A DNA stretch of 64,000 bases. It comes from G11 sp947167445. GTDB taxonomy: Bacteria; Bacillota; Clostridia; Lachnospirales; Lachnospiraceae. The notes under the pieces are model-generated. The model saw only the letters and a list, made by a program, of their open reading frames with translations. It did no database searches and was not told where the DNA came from. The stretch is from positions 1 to 64,000 of the forward strand of contig CAMVID010000010.1 in the NCBI GenBank assembly GCA_947167445.1. The letters are read 5' to 3'. Position numbers and translations under genes: made by a program. Positions 25,873 to 34,720 of the stretch are shown here, in pieces. Every line of letters starts with the position of its first letter. Within the stretch, counting starts at the first letter, position 1.

Positions 25873-25908
25873 CGGTCCCCCTGAGGAAATGTGGACCGCG
25901 TCCCTGCG
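25873..25908 (-). promoter_or_regulatory. flgL leader: SD-masking stem overlapping a CsrA-like hairpin
   Basis: CGGUCC (25893-25898) pairs with GGACCG (25873-25878), partly masking the AGGGGG ribosome-binding site (25877-25882). Just upstream CGC-AGGGAC-GCG (25897-25908) has the loop type seen in the flagellin leaders. The two stems share two bases, so they exclude each other. Confidence 0.4.
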
Positions 25909-25938
25909 ATTATTTGCACGTCCGTGTGCTAATAAATG

Positions 25939-25965
25939 TATCGGGTAAAATCAGCTGTTTCTTAA
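25939..25965 (-). promoter_or_regulatory. Sigma28-type promoter of flgL-fliW-csrA
   Basis: Minus strand: TTAA (25962-25965), 16 bp, CCCGATA (25939-25945). One base longer in spacing than the flagellin promoters. Confidence 0.65.
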
Positions 25966-25996
25966 TACCTGAAACGGCCTATTTTCTACTATTCGT

Positions 25997-27940
25997 TTAC
26001 ACTCCGGTATAGAGGATCAGACGGTCGTAAACTTCTGTGAGGGTCTGAATCATCTTTGAAGCCAGGTTGTAAGCGTTCTGGAATTTAACAAGGTTTACAG
26101 CCTCATCATCCTCGTCAACGCCGGAGATGGATATTCTCTGGTTGTTGATGGCTGTGGAGATGTCTGTATAGCTCTTGGTAAAAGTATTTGCCTTTGAAGC
26201 ATTAAGTGCCACGTCCGAAAGGATGCACTCAAGAAACTCTGAAGCAGAGCAGCCTCTGAAGCTCATCTGATCCTTGTCGGAGAACATCTTGTAAAGGTCC
26301 TCAACTGTGCTGTAGTCGTCCTTACCGTTGCTGTTTACGTTTCTGGTGGCAAGAAGATCCGCATCGTTGATGAAGGATGCATTTACATTGAAGTTTCCTG
26401 CAGTCATCCAGTAATAGCTTGATAATGTATCATCGTCGGTGGCGTTAACGCCCTGATTGAAGGTTCCTGTATGGTCACCGTCAAGTCTGATGCCAACCTT
26501 GAAGTTATACTGGTCGGAATCTGTATTGTGATCCGCTGTAAGGAAGTTGTAGCCGGGGTTTCCGTACTTGTCATATCCGTTGTTCAGGATATCGTTTACA
26601 TGCTGTGAGAAGGTTCTTACCCACTCATTCATCTGTTCCATATAATAAGGAATACCCTGATAATCAATGGAGGTTCCGATGGTTGCTTCCATACCCACAC
26701 GGTCGTTGGTGAGCCTCTGGGTGTTCTTGGTTTCATCAGAAATAACGAAGGTGTATTCGTAATCTCCTGTAGCGTTCTTTGTCACTGACCATGAATCATA
26801 GTAGTAAAGGTTGTTTCCAAGTCTTATGATACCGCCCATGTCGGAAAGGTTACATTTGTTTAAATCCTTAAGGTACTCATTTGTAACACTTACTGTAACA
26901 GTGTCAAACTGCTTGGGCTCCATAACGCCGGTCTCAAGGTTCTTAACCTGAAGGGTGGTCTCTCCGGTACCTACTACACGACCTTCAAAATTCTCGGAAT
27001 TGTTACCGTCTCTCATGTGTACAAGGCCCTTTAAGGCTCCGCCCATGGCTGCGTTGTGAAGGTCGAACTTCTGATTGTTCTCCCAGTACACATCGTAGAG
27101 TCCGTCAATATCGGACTGGTTAACTTTCTCATAACCCTTCTTGGCAATGCAGGTAAGGGTATTGTACTCGGAATCGTCCACAAGAGTCTGGCCACCTGCG
27201 ATGGTAACGATGTATCTGTTGGCGCCTGTCACCCTGTCGGGATAGTTGGTATCTCTGATGGGGATTTCCTGAGTCTCCACATCAACGATCTCCGAAAGCT
27301 GATCTATGAGAAGAGTTCTTCTGTCTCTGAGCTCATTGGCATGTCCGCCCCCCATCTCGATAACATTGATCTGCTTATTGATGGAAGCTACCTCTGCAGC
27401 TATAGAGTCGATCTCGTCGATTTTTAACTTAATCTCTGCATTCACGTCCTTCTGAAGCTTCTGCATGTTGCCGTACATATTGTTAAAGTACTCGGTCAAG
27501 CTTGACATTGAGCTTACATACTGAGCCTTGGTTGTAACGCTTTCGGCATTCTTCATTACTTCCTGCAAAGCCACCTGCATGGAGTTGAAGATTGTGGTAA
27601 AACCGGGGTTCTCCTTGCCGCCGTCACTGAAGTAGTTCTCAACCTGCTTCATATAGTAAGCCTTGTCGGAGTACTCACCTGTAAGGGCCCTGTTGTTCCA
27701 GTACTTATTGTCATAGAAGTCGTCATGGATTCTCTCTATTGCAAGGGTATCAACGCCTGCACCTGCACAGCCGTATTTCTGGAATACACGAAGGGCGTTG
27801 GATGCCTGCTGCTTAACTTCCTGACGAGAATAACCCTCAGTAGACACGTTCGCAATGTTATTTGAAGTTGTATTCAAGGCTGCATTTGAAGCAAGCAAGC
27901 CTGTATATGCGATGTTTAATCCAAAGAATTGTGAAGGCAT
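25997..27940 (-). CDS. flgK: Flagellar hook-associated protein FlgK (HAP1), second paralogue
   Basis: 647 residues. The N terminus SQFFGLNIAYTGLLASNAALNTTSNNIANVSTEGYSRQEV is the FlgK/rod-hook signature, and the C terminus DEAVNLVKFQNAYNLASKMIQTLTEVYDRLI is the typical HAP1 end. The middle is about 90 residues longer than in the preceding paralogue and the two share little outside the ends. Ribosome-binding site AAAGGAG. It directly follows the first flgK (14-bp gap). Confidence 0.93.
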   Translation of the reverse strand: MPSQFFGLNIAYTGLLASNAALNTTSNNIANVSTEGYSRQEVKQQASNALRVFQKYGCAGAGVDTLAIERIHDDFYDNKYWNNRALTGEYSDKAYYMKQVENYFSDGGKENPGFTTIFNSMQVALQEVMKNAESVTTKAQYVSSMSSLTEYFNNMYGNMQKLQKDVNAEIKLKIDEIDSIAAEVASINKQINVIEMGGGHANELRDRRTLLIDQLSEIVDVETQEIPIRDTNYPDRVTGANRYIVTIAGGQTLVDDSEYNTLTCIAKKGYEKVNQSDIDGLYDVYWENNQKFDLHNAAMGGALKGLVHMRDGNNSENFEGRVVGTGETTLQVKNLETGVMEPKQFDTVTVSVTNEYLKDLNKCNLSDMGGIIRLGNNLYYYDSWSVTKNATGDYEYTFVISDETKNTQRLTNDRVGMEATIGTSIDYQGIPYYMEQMNEWVRTFSQHVNDILNNGYDKYGNPGYNFLTADHNTDSDQYNFKVGIRLDGDHTGTFNQGVNATDDDTLSSYYWMTAGNFNVNASFINDADLLATRNVNSNGKDDYSTVEDLYKMFSDKDQMSFRGCSASEFLECILSDVALNASKANTFTKSYTDISTAINNQRISISGVDEDDEAVNLVKFQNAYNLASKMIQTLTEVYDRLILYTGV

Positions 27941-27954
27941 TCGATACTCCTTTC

Positions 27955-29631
27955 TTACCCGAGTTTATCAATCAGGTGCTCCAGCATCTCGTCAATGACG
28001 TTGATGTATCGGGAGCTGGCGTTGTAAGCATTCTGGAAGCGGATCATGTTGGAAAGTTCCTCATCGGAGGCAACACCCACGACCTGCTCTCTTGCGTAGG
28101 ATGCTGCTTCAACTGTTGCTTCCTGGTTGGTTGCGAAGGCTCTGTAAACGTAACCGGAGTTTGCAACCTGGGCTACCAGATCCTGGTAGTAGTCTATAAA
28201 GTTAACTGTCTTCTTTACATTAGGGTTAAGATTATACTTTTCTTCAGTGAAAGCCAATTTCAACGCTTCAGCAGTATCGTAGTCGATTCTTTGATCCGCG
28301 GTTCTAAAGCTAAGCCTTCCGGGATTCTGCTGAAGTGTTACGTTAATCATAAGGTTCTTAACGGTGTAGAGGCTGTCCTTGTAATTCTCATCCTCCGGCT
28401 TTAACACCCACTGATTATAAGTAGGACTTGTGGGGTCTGTATCCATAACGTAGCCGTCTGTTGTAATCTTCTTAAACATCTGAAGGGGCTCGCCGTTAAC
28501 ATCCTTCATGTACTCGGTCTTGGCCATAATGTCGTTGATGGCGGTTACGATGTTGTGCACCATCTGGTCGAACTCGCCCTGAACGTTCATTACTATGGAC
28601 TGAGAAACCGTTGAGTTATAGTTTGCATCCCTAACATCTGTGTAGTCGGCTCTGTGGTCGCCCCTTGCAAGAAGGATGGACTTAAGCTCACCTATATCCG
28701 TATCAAGATCCGATGAAATCTCTCTTGAAAGATCAAAGACTTCCGCATTTCTTATGTCATACTGTTTGGAACCGTCTGCCATAACTCTGTAGTGAGCATT
28801 CTGGGGCCAGAAGGGTGTGTAAAAACCCGTGGTCTCATCTACATCAAGACCGATTTCAAAGAAGCGGTCCATTTTTACAAAATCAATACCTTCAATCTGT
28901 ACTGACACGTTGGTGTCGATGGCTTCCTCAAAGGTGATATCGCAAAGCTTTGAAAGTTCATCAAGAATGGCATTTCTGGTATCGCGAAGGTCGTTTGCTC
29001 TCTCGTTGATTTCCAGATTGTTGATTCTTGTGTTGGTAATCTCTATCTGTCTAATCTTGTCGTTTAATTCAACAAGCTGTTTTCCGTATTCATTAATTTT
29101 GGTAACCTTGTCGTATACCTGGCGGTTAAGGTTATTCTGATAATCCTCAAGAGCCTGATACACTGCCTTTGATCTGTCAACAAATGCTGAACAGCTCTGA
29201 ACCAAAAGGCCCTGGTTAACAGAGTTTCCGGGATCCTTTGCCAGCTCCTGAACTGCTGTCCAAAGGTCGGAAACTGTCTTCTGGAAGTTCTCGCCTTCCA
29301 TTTCGCCTAATAAGTTTTCAACTTCTTCAAGGGAATTTGCCTGAACCTCGTAGAAAGCGCTGCGGCCTGACTCCTTACGGAAAGTCTTGTCAAGGAATAC
29401 GTCCCTGACCTGTCTGGATGCAGCATAAAGAACTCCCAAGCCTATCTCCTGATTGGAAACGGCCTGGTAGTCTTTCTTAAGAGTATTATACCGACGGGTT
29501 GCCAGCAAAGTCTGCTGCCTGGTATACCCCTCGGTATCTATGTTTGAAAGGTTATGTGCAGTTGTATTTAGAGCGTTCTGTCCGGTCTGAAGTCCGGAGA
29601 GTCCGACGTAAAAGCTTCCCATTAAAGGCAT
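27955..29631 (-). CDS. flgK: Flagellar hook-associated protein FlgK (HAP1), first paralogue
   Basis: 558 residues, close to the usual FlgK length. The N terminus MGSFYVGLSGLQTGQNALNTTAHNLSNIDTEGYTRQQTL and the C terminus SDEELSNMIRFQNAYNASSRYINVIDEMLEHLIDKLG are classic HAP1 ends. The ATG at 29631 follows GTGAGG. It sits 12 bp after flgN, whose product should be its export chaperone. Confidence 0.94.
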   Translation of the reverse strand: MPLMGSFYVGLSGLQTGQNALNTTAHNLSNIDTEGYTRQQTLLATRRYNTLKKDYQAVSNQEIGLGVLYAASRQVRDVFLDKTFRKESGRSAFYEVQANSLEEVENLLGEMEGENFQKTVSDLWTAVQELAKDPGNSVNQGLLVQSCSAFVDRSKAVYQALEDYQNNLNRQVYDKVTKINEYGKQLVELNDKIRQIEITNTRINNLEINERANDLRDTRNAILDELSKLCDITFEEAIDTNVSVQIEGIDFVKMDRFFEIGLDVDETTGFYTPFWPQNAHYRVMADGSKQYDIRNAEVFDLSREISSDLDTDIGELKSILLARGDHRADYTDVRDANYNSTVSQSIVMNVQGEFDQMVHNIVTAINDIMAKTEYMKDVNGEPLQMFKKITTDGYVMDTDPTSPTYNQWVLKPEDENYKDSLYTVKNLMINVTLQQNPGRLSFRTADQRIDYDTAEALKLAFTEEKYNLNPNVKKTVNFIDYYQDLVAQVANSGYVYRAFATNQEATVEAASYAREQVVGVASDEELSNMIRFQNAYNASSRYINVIDEMLEHLIDKLG

Positions 29632-29643
29632 GTCATTACCTCA

Positions 29644-30168
29644 CTATTGCTTAGCGTCAAAACTTCCCGAATTTAAATTTCCTCCTAGGCTGTCGCCTAC
29701 ATTGTAGGCTCCTTTGTTATAATTGGCCGTCTCCGGCGCAGTCTTATATGCCTGTAGAAGGTTCAGATCAAATTGTACAAGCTCGAGAGCGTTTTCTATA
29801 AGCCCCTCATTCTGGGCGTTGGCTCTCTTTAATTGTTCGGTTAAGTTTTTCAGCTTGTCATGAACATCGGCCAATTGCCTTTGCTCGTCAGGTCTGTTGT
29901 CCATCATCATAATAAGAGATGACAGATTCATTTTTTGAACATCCTTGTTCAGTACGCTCGCTATGTCATTCATACACACGTCTCTTTTCTTTTCGAGACG
30001 GTTAACCTGAATGACAACGTCTTGCTCCTCATCCGTGATCTTTTGTAATTCCTCCAGGTTCTGGGAGATAATTACAGGGGTTTTCTTCATTGATAGTGCA
30101 AGCAGCCGTTCGAAAACCACTGCTTCTTCATTTAATGTTTGAATAAGAGTCTCCATCAAACTGGCCAC
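29644..30168 (-). CDS. flgN: FlgN-type flagellar export chaperone
   Basis: 174 residues, helical, with ETLIQTLNEEAVVFERLLALSMKKTPVIISQNLEELQKITDEEQ in the N-terminal part, the FlgN family pattern. FlgN escorts FlgK and FlgL to the export gate. Start is GTG 30168 behind GAGGTAGTGGCAA; an ATG at 30156 has no site. It lies between flgM and the two flgK genes, the standard order. The C-terminal ~30 residues are Gly/Asn-rich and probably disordered. Confidence 0.85.
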   Translation of the reverse strand: MASLMETLIQTLNEEAVVFERLLALSMKKTPVIISQNLEELQKITDEEQDVVIQVNRLEKKRDVCMNDIASVLNKDVQKMNLSSLIMMMDNRPDEQRQLADVHDKLKNLTEQLKRANAQNEGLIENALELVQFDLNLLQAYKTAPETANYNKGAYNVGDSLGGNLNSGSFDAKQ

Positions 30169-30174
30169 TTGCCA

Positions 30175-30450
30175 CTACCTCGATTCGTTGTACTTTTCAA
30201 GTAATTTGTCTGCAAAGCTTTCTGCACTGACAGAATATGTACCATTCTTAATCTGCTGCTTCAAAGGTTCAACGATGTCCATACGGATATCGGGAGTTTC
30301 CTTTAATGCTGCTTTTCCAACCTGTAAATCCTTACCCACACTGGAAAGCTGGAAACGATCCACTTCACGTGCTTTGTCGGTTTTAACAGTCTTGGCGGTC
30401 TTCTGGGCGCTATAAAGCTGCTGTACTTGAGAGTAAGCTTCAATACGCAT
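30175..30450 (-). CDS. flgM: Anti-sigma-28 factor FlgM
   Basis: FlgM holds sigma28 inactive until the hook is complete and is then exported. The 91-residue reading from ATG 30450 follows AGGAGGT; an upstream in-frame start (30501) lies on the promoter. The C-terminal half, DIRMDIVEPLKQQIKNGTYSVSAESFADKLLEKY, is the FlgM signature. It is the first gene of flgM-flgN-flgK-flgK. Confidence 0.93.
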   Translation of the reverse strand: MRIEAYSQVQQLYSAQKTAKTVKTDKAREVDRFQLSSVGKDLQVGKAALKETPDIRMDIVEPLKQQIKNGTYSVSAESFADKLLEKYNESR

Positions 30451-30485
30451 ATTGAATACCTCCTTCCTTAATGTTTCACTTATTT

Positions 30486-30511
30486 TATCGGAGAAATACA
30501 AATAAACTTTA
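30486..30511 (-). promoter_or_regulatory. Consensus sigma28-type promoter of the flgM operon
   Basis: Minus strand TAAAGTTT-N11-TCCGATAA, matching the flagellar sigma consensus throughout. It lies 18 bp after the cheA stop codon, so flgM autogenously controls its own sigma factor. Confidence 0.9.
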
Positions 30512-30529
30512 TAGTCTCTGAAGAAATTT

Positions 30530-32179
30530 TTACAATTTTTTAAATTTCATTGTAAAGACTGTTCCGACGCCCTTTGTACTCTCTATATCAAGGGTTCCGC
30601 CAAGGTCCCCGATGTTTTGCATCACAACGTCCATTCCCACGCCTCTTCCCGAGTATTCCGTCACACTCTCACTGGTGGAAAAGCCGGGACGTGTTATTAA
30701 TAAGAAGACTTCCTTATCGCTATAGGCGCTGTAAGGTTTGACCGGATCATCAATAAATCCGCGCTTTACGGCGCTCTCCAGGATCTTTTCCCTGTCAAGT
30801 CCCCTGCCGTTATCAGAGACACTGATCCACAATTCCCCTGACTCGATTCCTGCGGATAATGTGACACATCCTCTCTCGCTCTTTCCTGCCAGGGTTCTTT
30901 CTTCGGGGCTTTCAATTCCGTGATCCACGGCATTTCTGACAAGGTGCATCAGCGGGTCTGAAATGTGCTCTGCGATGTTTTTGTCCACCTCGGTGGTATC
31001 CCCAACCATCTCGAATCCCACGTCTTTGCCAAGCTTTCTTGATATGTCAAAAACAATCCGGTGCATTTTCTGGAAAGTTGCGGTAAGAGGGACCACTCTC
31101 ATTGCCTTTACGGCCCTTTGAATCTCCAGGGAAAGCTCCGACTCACTGCTTGCCACAAGCTTGTCGGCAAGCTCCATAAGCCTGTCTATCTTACTTACCT
31201 CAACGCTTATATAGGCACTTCTCCTGCTCTCGGTCCTCTTGTCCTTGGCAAGAGTCACTTTGCCGTGGCCCTTGTCCTTTACGACGAAATCACCGGGAAC
31301 GATGTCCTCGGCCTCCGGAACATACTTTGCCCCCGGGGTCTCCTGCCTGCCGTTTCTTTCTATTATTTCTTCAACGCTGGAGTCAAGATCGATGAGTATC
31401 TCTGATGAGTCAGACACAAAGCCAAGATTAAACTCCGCGTAGTTGCACTCGTAGATATCGGCACTTTGGATATCACTGTCAGTACCTATCAGAGTTCTCA
31501 GCTCGTCTTCTGCCTTGTCTGTCTGAATAAGAATTTTGAAGCCGTTCTCTCTGATATCATCCGATACGGCTTCCTTACCCGAGAGAAGGTCCTCAGGAAA
31601 ATAGAGCATATCCTCAGCCACATCCTTAAGGGCGCGAACCGCCTTAAAAGCGTGGATATTGACATGCTCCGTACTGTCTTTAAATGATATGTAAACTTTA
31701 TAATAATGGGTAAAACCTGTTGCTAAAGGCGCAATATAAAACTGGGTAGGCTCCTCGTAGACATTGTCTGCGATAACCTTCCCGGCTTCGTTTTCGGATT
31801 CTTTTATCTTTCGTAGATAATCGTCGATTTTGCCAATAAGCTCATGGGCGTCGCCATCCGCGGCCGCTCCCTCAGAAAGCTTATCCATCTCTCCGCTTAT
31901 GAAATCCGTTACACCAAGAACAAGCTCCACCAGCTCAAGGTGGGGCACGTTCGAAGGTTTGGATTCTCTCAGATAATAAAAGACATCCTCCAGTTTATGG
32001 GCAACAGCCGTAATTTCGTCAAACATCATTACACCGCTGCTGCCTTTTATAGTGTGTATTGCACGGAAAATCTCGTTGATGGAATCAGCATCGAAACTTT
32101 CCGCATCCTTTAGTTTAAGGACTCTGTCCTGAAGCTGTTCCAAGAGCTGTGAGTTCTCAAATAAGTACATGTCAAGCAT
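30530..32179 (-). CDS. cheA: CheA-type histidine kinase lacking the CheW-like P5 domain
   Basis: Chemotaxis-type kinase of 549 residues from ATG 32179 (AGGTG six bases upstream; the GTG at 32188 has no site). Domains in order: Hpt P1 with H42 (HTIKGSSGV), a P2-like region (~150-260), P3 dimerisation (SKIDRLMELADKLV), and P4 ATPase with MHLVRNAVDHGIE (N box), SDNGRGLD (G1) and SGRGVGMDVV (G2). The protein stops right after P4 (GTVFTMKFKKL). The CheW-like P5 domain that couples CheA to receptors is missing, so this is unlikely to work in a standard receptor array. It is the last gene of the six-gene signalling operon. Confidence 0.88.
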   Translation of the reverse strand: MLDMYLFENSQLLEQLQDRVLKLKDAESFDADSINEIFRAIHTIKGSSGVMMFDEITAVAHKLEDVFYYLRESKPSNVPHLELVELVLGVTDFISGEMDKLSEGAAADGDAHELIGKIDDYLRKIKESENEAGKVIADNVYEEPTQFYIAPLATGFTHYYKVYISFKDSTEHVNIHAFKAVRALKDVAEDMLYFPEDLLSGKEAVSDDIRENGFKILIQTDKAEDELRTLIGTDSDIQSADIYECNYAEFNLGFVSDSSEILIDLDSSVEEIIERNGRQETPGAKYVPEAEDIVPGDFVVKDKGHGKVTLAKDKRTESRRSAYISVEVSKIDRLMELADKLVASSESELSLEIQRAVKAMRVVPLTATFQKMHRIVFDISRKLGKDVGFEMVGDTTEVDKNIAEHISDPLMHLVRNAVDHGIESPEERTLAGKSERGCVTLSAGIESGELWISVSDNGRGLDREKILESAVKRGFIDDPVKPYSAYSDKEVFLLITRPGFSTSESVTEYSGRGVGMDVVMQNIGDLGGTLDIESTKGVGTVFTMKFKKL

Positions 32180-32188
32180 GTGAAACAC

Positions 32189-32584
32189 CTATTTAATTAA
32201 GCCAAGCTTCTTTAATCCCTGTTCGAAACGGTCCTGATCGATGGGTTTGCCGGAATAAACGGTACATCCCAAATCGAAGGCCATCTTAACGTTTTTCTCA
32301 TCGTTTAATGCGGTAGCCATAATGATCTTGACGCCGTGTTCCTTGTCGATTCCTCTCTCCTTCTCGATGTTTCTGATTCCGGAAAGTGCCTGATAACCGT
32401 CCATTACGGGCATCATGATATCAAGAACCACCAGATCGTACGGCTCGTCCTCCTCAAGTGCCATCATAAACGCGTCGATTGCTTCCATTCCGTCAACGGT
32501 AACATCACAATCGCCGTACTTTGCAAGGAAATTCATCATAAATTTTCTTGTGACAAAATCATCTTCAGCTAAAAGTATTCTCAT
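32189..32584 (-). CDS. Single-domain response regulator (CheY-like)
   Basis: 131 residues: a stand-alone receiver with acidic DD pair (LLAEDDF), phospho-acceptor D55 (VVLDIMMP), ATALN switch threonine and KPI lysine (YSGKPID). There is no output domain. It ends ten bases before the cheA start and follows cheB by 20 bp, so it probably takes phosphate from this CheA. Whether it binds the motor switch cannot be told from sequence. Confidence 0.9.
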   Translation of the reverse strand: MRILLAEDDFVTRKFMMNFLAKYGDCDVTVDGMEAIDAFMMALEEDEPYDLVVLDIMMPVMDGYQALSGIRNIEKERGIDKEHGVKIIMATALNDEKNVKMAFDLGCTVYSGKPIDQDRFEQGLKKLGLIK

Positions 32585-32604
32585 AACGCCTCTCCTTTAT
32601 ACAT

Positions 32605-33639
32605 TTACTTAATAGCGTTTACGCATTCGACTATTCTGGCCGGTATTTTCTCCAGGCTTTCCTGGTACTTAACCGCCCCCATGTTGTATGCCGCCTGGGG
32701 CATACCGTAGACCACGCAGCTGGCCTCATCCTGGCCTATGGTCAGGGCTCCCGCCTTCTTCATGCTGAGTAATCCCTTGGCTCCGTCGGCTCCCATTCCT
32801 GTAAGAATTACGCCAACTGCCCTGTCTCCCGCATACTGTGCCACCGAGTCAAAAATAACATCAACGGAAGGACAATGACCGTTAACTCTGGGCCCCTCCT
32901 TAAGTTCAACTCTGTAGCCGGTACCGTCGGGGACTATTCTCATTTGCCGATTTCCTCCCGGAGCAATAAGCAGCCTTCCCGGGATAATCTTGTCCCCGTC
33001 CTCGGCCTCCTTGAAGTCACACCTGGAGTGAGAATTCACCCTCTCGGCGTACATCTTGGTAAAACCTTTGGGCATATGCTGAACAACCACTCCTCCCGGA
33101 ATATCTGCGGGAAGCTGCTGAACCACCGCCAGAATGGCCTCGGTTCCTCCCGTGGATGCTCCGATGGCAAGTATCTTTTGTCTCACGCCGGACATCTGGG
33201 GTTTGGTTCTCTCCCTTAACTCCGCAACTTTCCTGACGTTTCCGAGTCTTGCCGTGGCTGCTGTTTTTATTTTGCTTGGAAGATCGTTCTCAAGAAACTC
33301 CTTTGTCTGTTCCGGATCTCCCAGATCGCCCTTGCAGACGAAATCGATGGCTCCCGCTTCAAGAGCCTCAAAGACCTTTTCGCTTAAGGAACTTATCATG
33401 ACCACCGGTATGGGGTACTGGAGCATCAGCTTCCTTAAGAACTCTATTCCGTCCATCTTGGGAAGCTCAATGTCAAGGGTCATGACGTCGGGTTTATAAG
33501 TCTGGATCGCGTCCCTTGCTTCATAAGGGTCCCTGGCTGCTGCCACAACCGTAATCTCGGGATCCGAATCAAGGGACTTAACCAACAGGTCTCTAAAGAC
33601 TATGGAGTCTTCTACTACAAGTACCCTAATGGCTTTCAT
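32605..33639 (-). CDS. cheB: Protein-glutamate methylesterase CheB
   Basis: 344 residues: receiver domain (D56 in TLDIELPKMDG) joined to the methylesterase domain with the triad S162 (AIGASTGGTEA), H188 (QHMPKGF) and D285 (GMGADGAKG). It removes methyl groups from receptor glutamates. Both halves look active. No cheR, cheD or receptor gene lies in the window, which is unusual for cheB. Start ATG 33639 follows GGGGGAT. Confidence 0.95.
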   Translation of the reverse strand: MKAIRVLVVEDSIVFRDLLVKSLDSDPEITVVAAARDPYEARDAIQTYKPDVMTLDIELPKMDGIEFLRKLMLQYPIPVVMISSLSEKVFEALEAGAIDFVCKGDLGDPEQTKEFLENDLPSKIKTAATARLGNVRKVAELRERTKPQMSGVRQKILAIGASTGGTEAILAVVQQLPADIPGGVVVQHMPKGFTKMYAERVNSHSRCDFKEAEDGDKIIPGRLLIAPGGNRQMRIVPDGTGYRVELKEGPRVNGHCPSVDVIFDSVAQYAGDRAVGVILTGMGADGAKGLLSMKKAGALTIGQDEASCVVYGMPQAAYNMGAVKYQESLEKIPARIVECVNAIK

Positions 33640-33650
33640 CTTATCCCCCT

Positions 33651-34718
33651 TTATTTAAACTGTCTTATTATCTTGGTAAAAACACTGTGAATATCTTCGC
33701 TGTACTTCTTCCCCACATCCTTGCCGATTATATCCACTGCCTCCTCAAGACTGAAGGCTTTACGATAGCTCCTGTCCTCAGTAAGGGCGCAGAATACATC
33801 CGCAATGGAAACAATCTGAGCTGCAAGAGGAATCTCATTTCCGGACTTTCCTGCGGGATATCCGGAGCCATCCCAGTTCTCGTGGTGATTCTCAGCGATC
33901 TCTATAGCCATCTTAATATAGTCGTTATAATCGTTATAGCTTCCGATATCCTTAAGGATCTGAGCTCCCTTTGATGTGTGGGTTCTCATAAGCTCTCTTT
34001 CTTCATCGGTCAGAACATTCTTCTTTCCAAGAACTTCCATGGGGATGGTGATGTTTCCTATATCGCAAAGGGGAGCCGCTATCTCAATGGTGGATACGTA
34101 GCTGTCGGATATTATTCTCTCGTAAAGAGGAGAAAGCTGCATGGCCTGGGTCAGAACTTTACAGTTATAGCGAAGCCTCTCCATATGCTTCTCATCGTAA
34201 CTGGCGTTCTTCCTTGCAACTCCTGCAAGACCGTAGAGGACGCTTTTTTTCTCCTGCTCCATCTGCTTAAGCTGTTCCTTAACGGAAATACGAAGCTTTC
34301 TGTTCATCTCCAGAAGATTGTGGGTTGCGTTGTAAACCTTAAGGTGAACACCTACCCTTGCCTTAACCTCCTCAGGGATAAAGGGCTTGGTTATGTAGTC
34401 TTCGCTTCCGACCTCAAAGCCTTTAACCACATCCTCAGGAGTATCGTAAGCCGAAATGAAGATAATCGGAATGTCCTTATATAACATGTCCCTTTTCAGC
34501 TTCTTGCATACCTCATAACCGTCCATCTCAGGCATGGAAACATCAAGAAGGATAAGGTTGGGCCTGGTGGTCTTAATCAATCTCAAAGCCTCCTTACCAT
34601 CCTCTGCCAGGATGGGCTTATGTCCCATATCTTCAATTATTCCGCTTAGAACAAAACGATTGACCTCAACGTCATCAACAATCATTACGTTGGCGGCGCT
34701 CATTCTGATGTCGTCCAC
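33651..34718 (-). CDS. Receiver protein with a degenerate HD-GYP domain
   Basis: 355 residues from GTG 34718 (site GGAGGGAT). N-terminal receiver (D59, LLDVSMPEMDGYEV) and a C-terminal HD-GYP-like domain, the c-di-GMP phosphodiesterase fold. The HHENWDGSGYP part is kept, but the metal-binding 'HDIGK' reads CDIGN and 'DVFDAL' reads DVFCAL, so two or more metal ligands are gone. It is probably not an enzyme but a c-di-GMP-related or scaffold output. It is third in the signalling operon, two bases after the kinase stop. Confidence 0.85.
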   Translation of the reverse strand: MDDIRMSAANVMIVDDVEVNRFVLSGIIEDMGHKPILAEDGKEALRLIKTTRPNLILLDVSMPEMDGYEVCKKLKRDMLYKDIPIIFISAYDTPEDVVKGFEVGSEDYITKPFIPEEVKARVGVHLKVYNATHNLLEMNRKLRISVKEQLKQMEQEKKSVLYGLAGVARKNASYDEKHMERLRYNCKVLTQAMQLSPLYERIISDSYVSTIEIAAPLCDIGNITIPMEVLGKKNVLTDEERELMRTHTSKGAQILKDIGSYNDYNDYIKMAIEIAENHHENWDGSGYPAGKSGNEIPLAAQIVSIADVFCALTEDRSYRKAFSLEEAVDIIGKDVGKKYSEDIHSVFTKIIRQFK

Positions 34719-34720
34719 GG

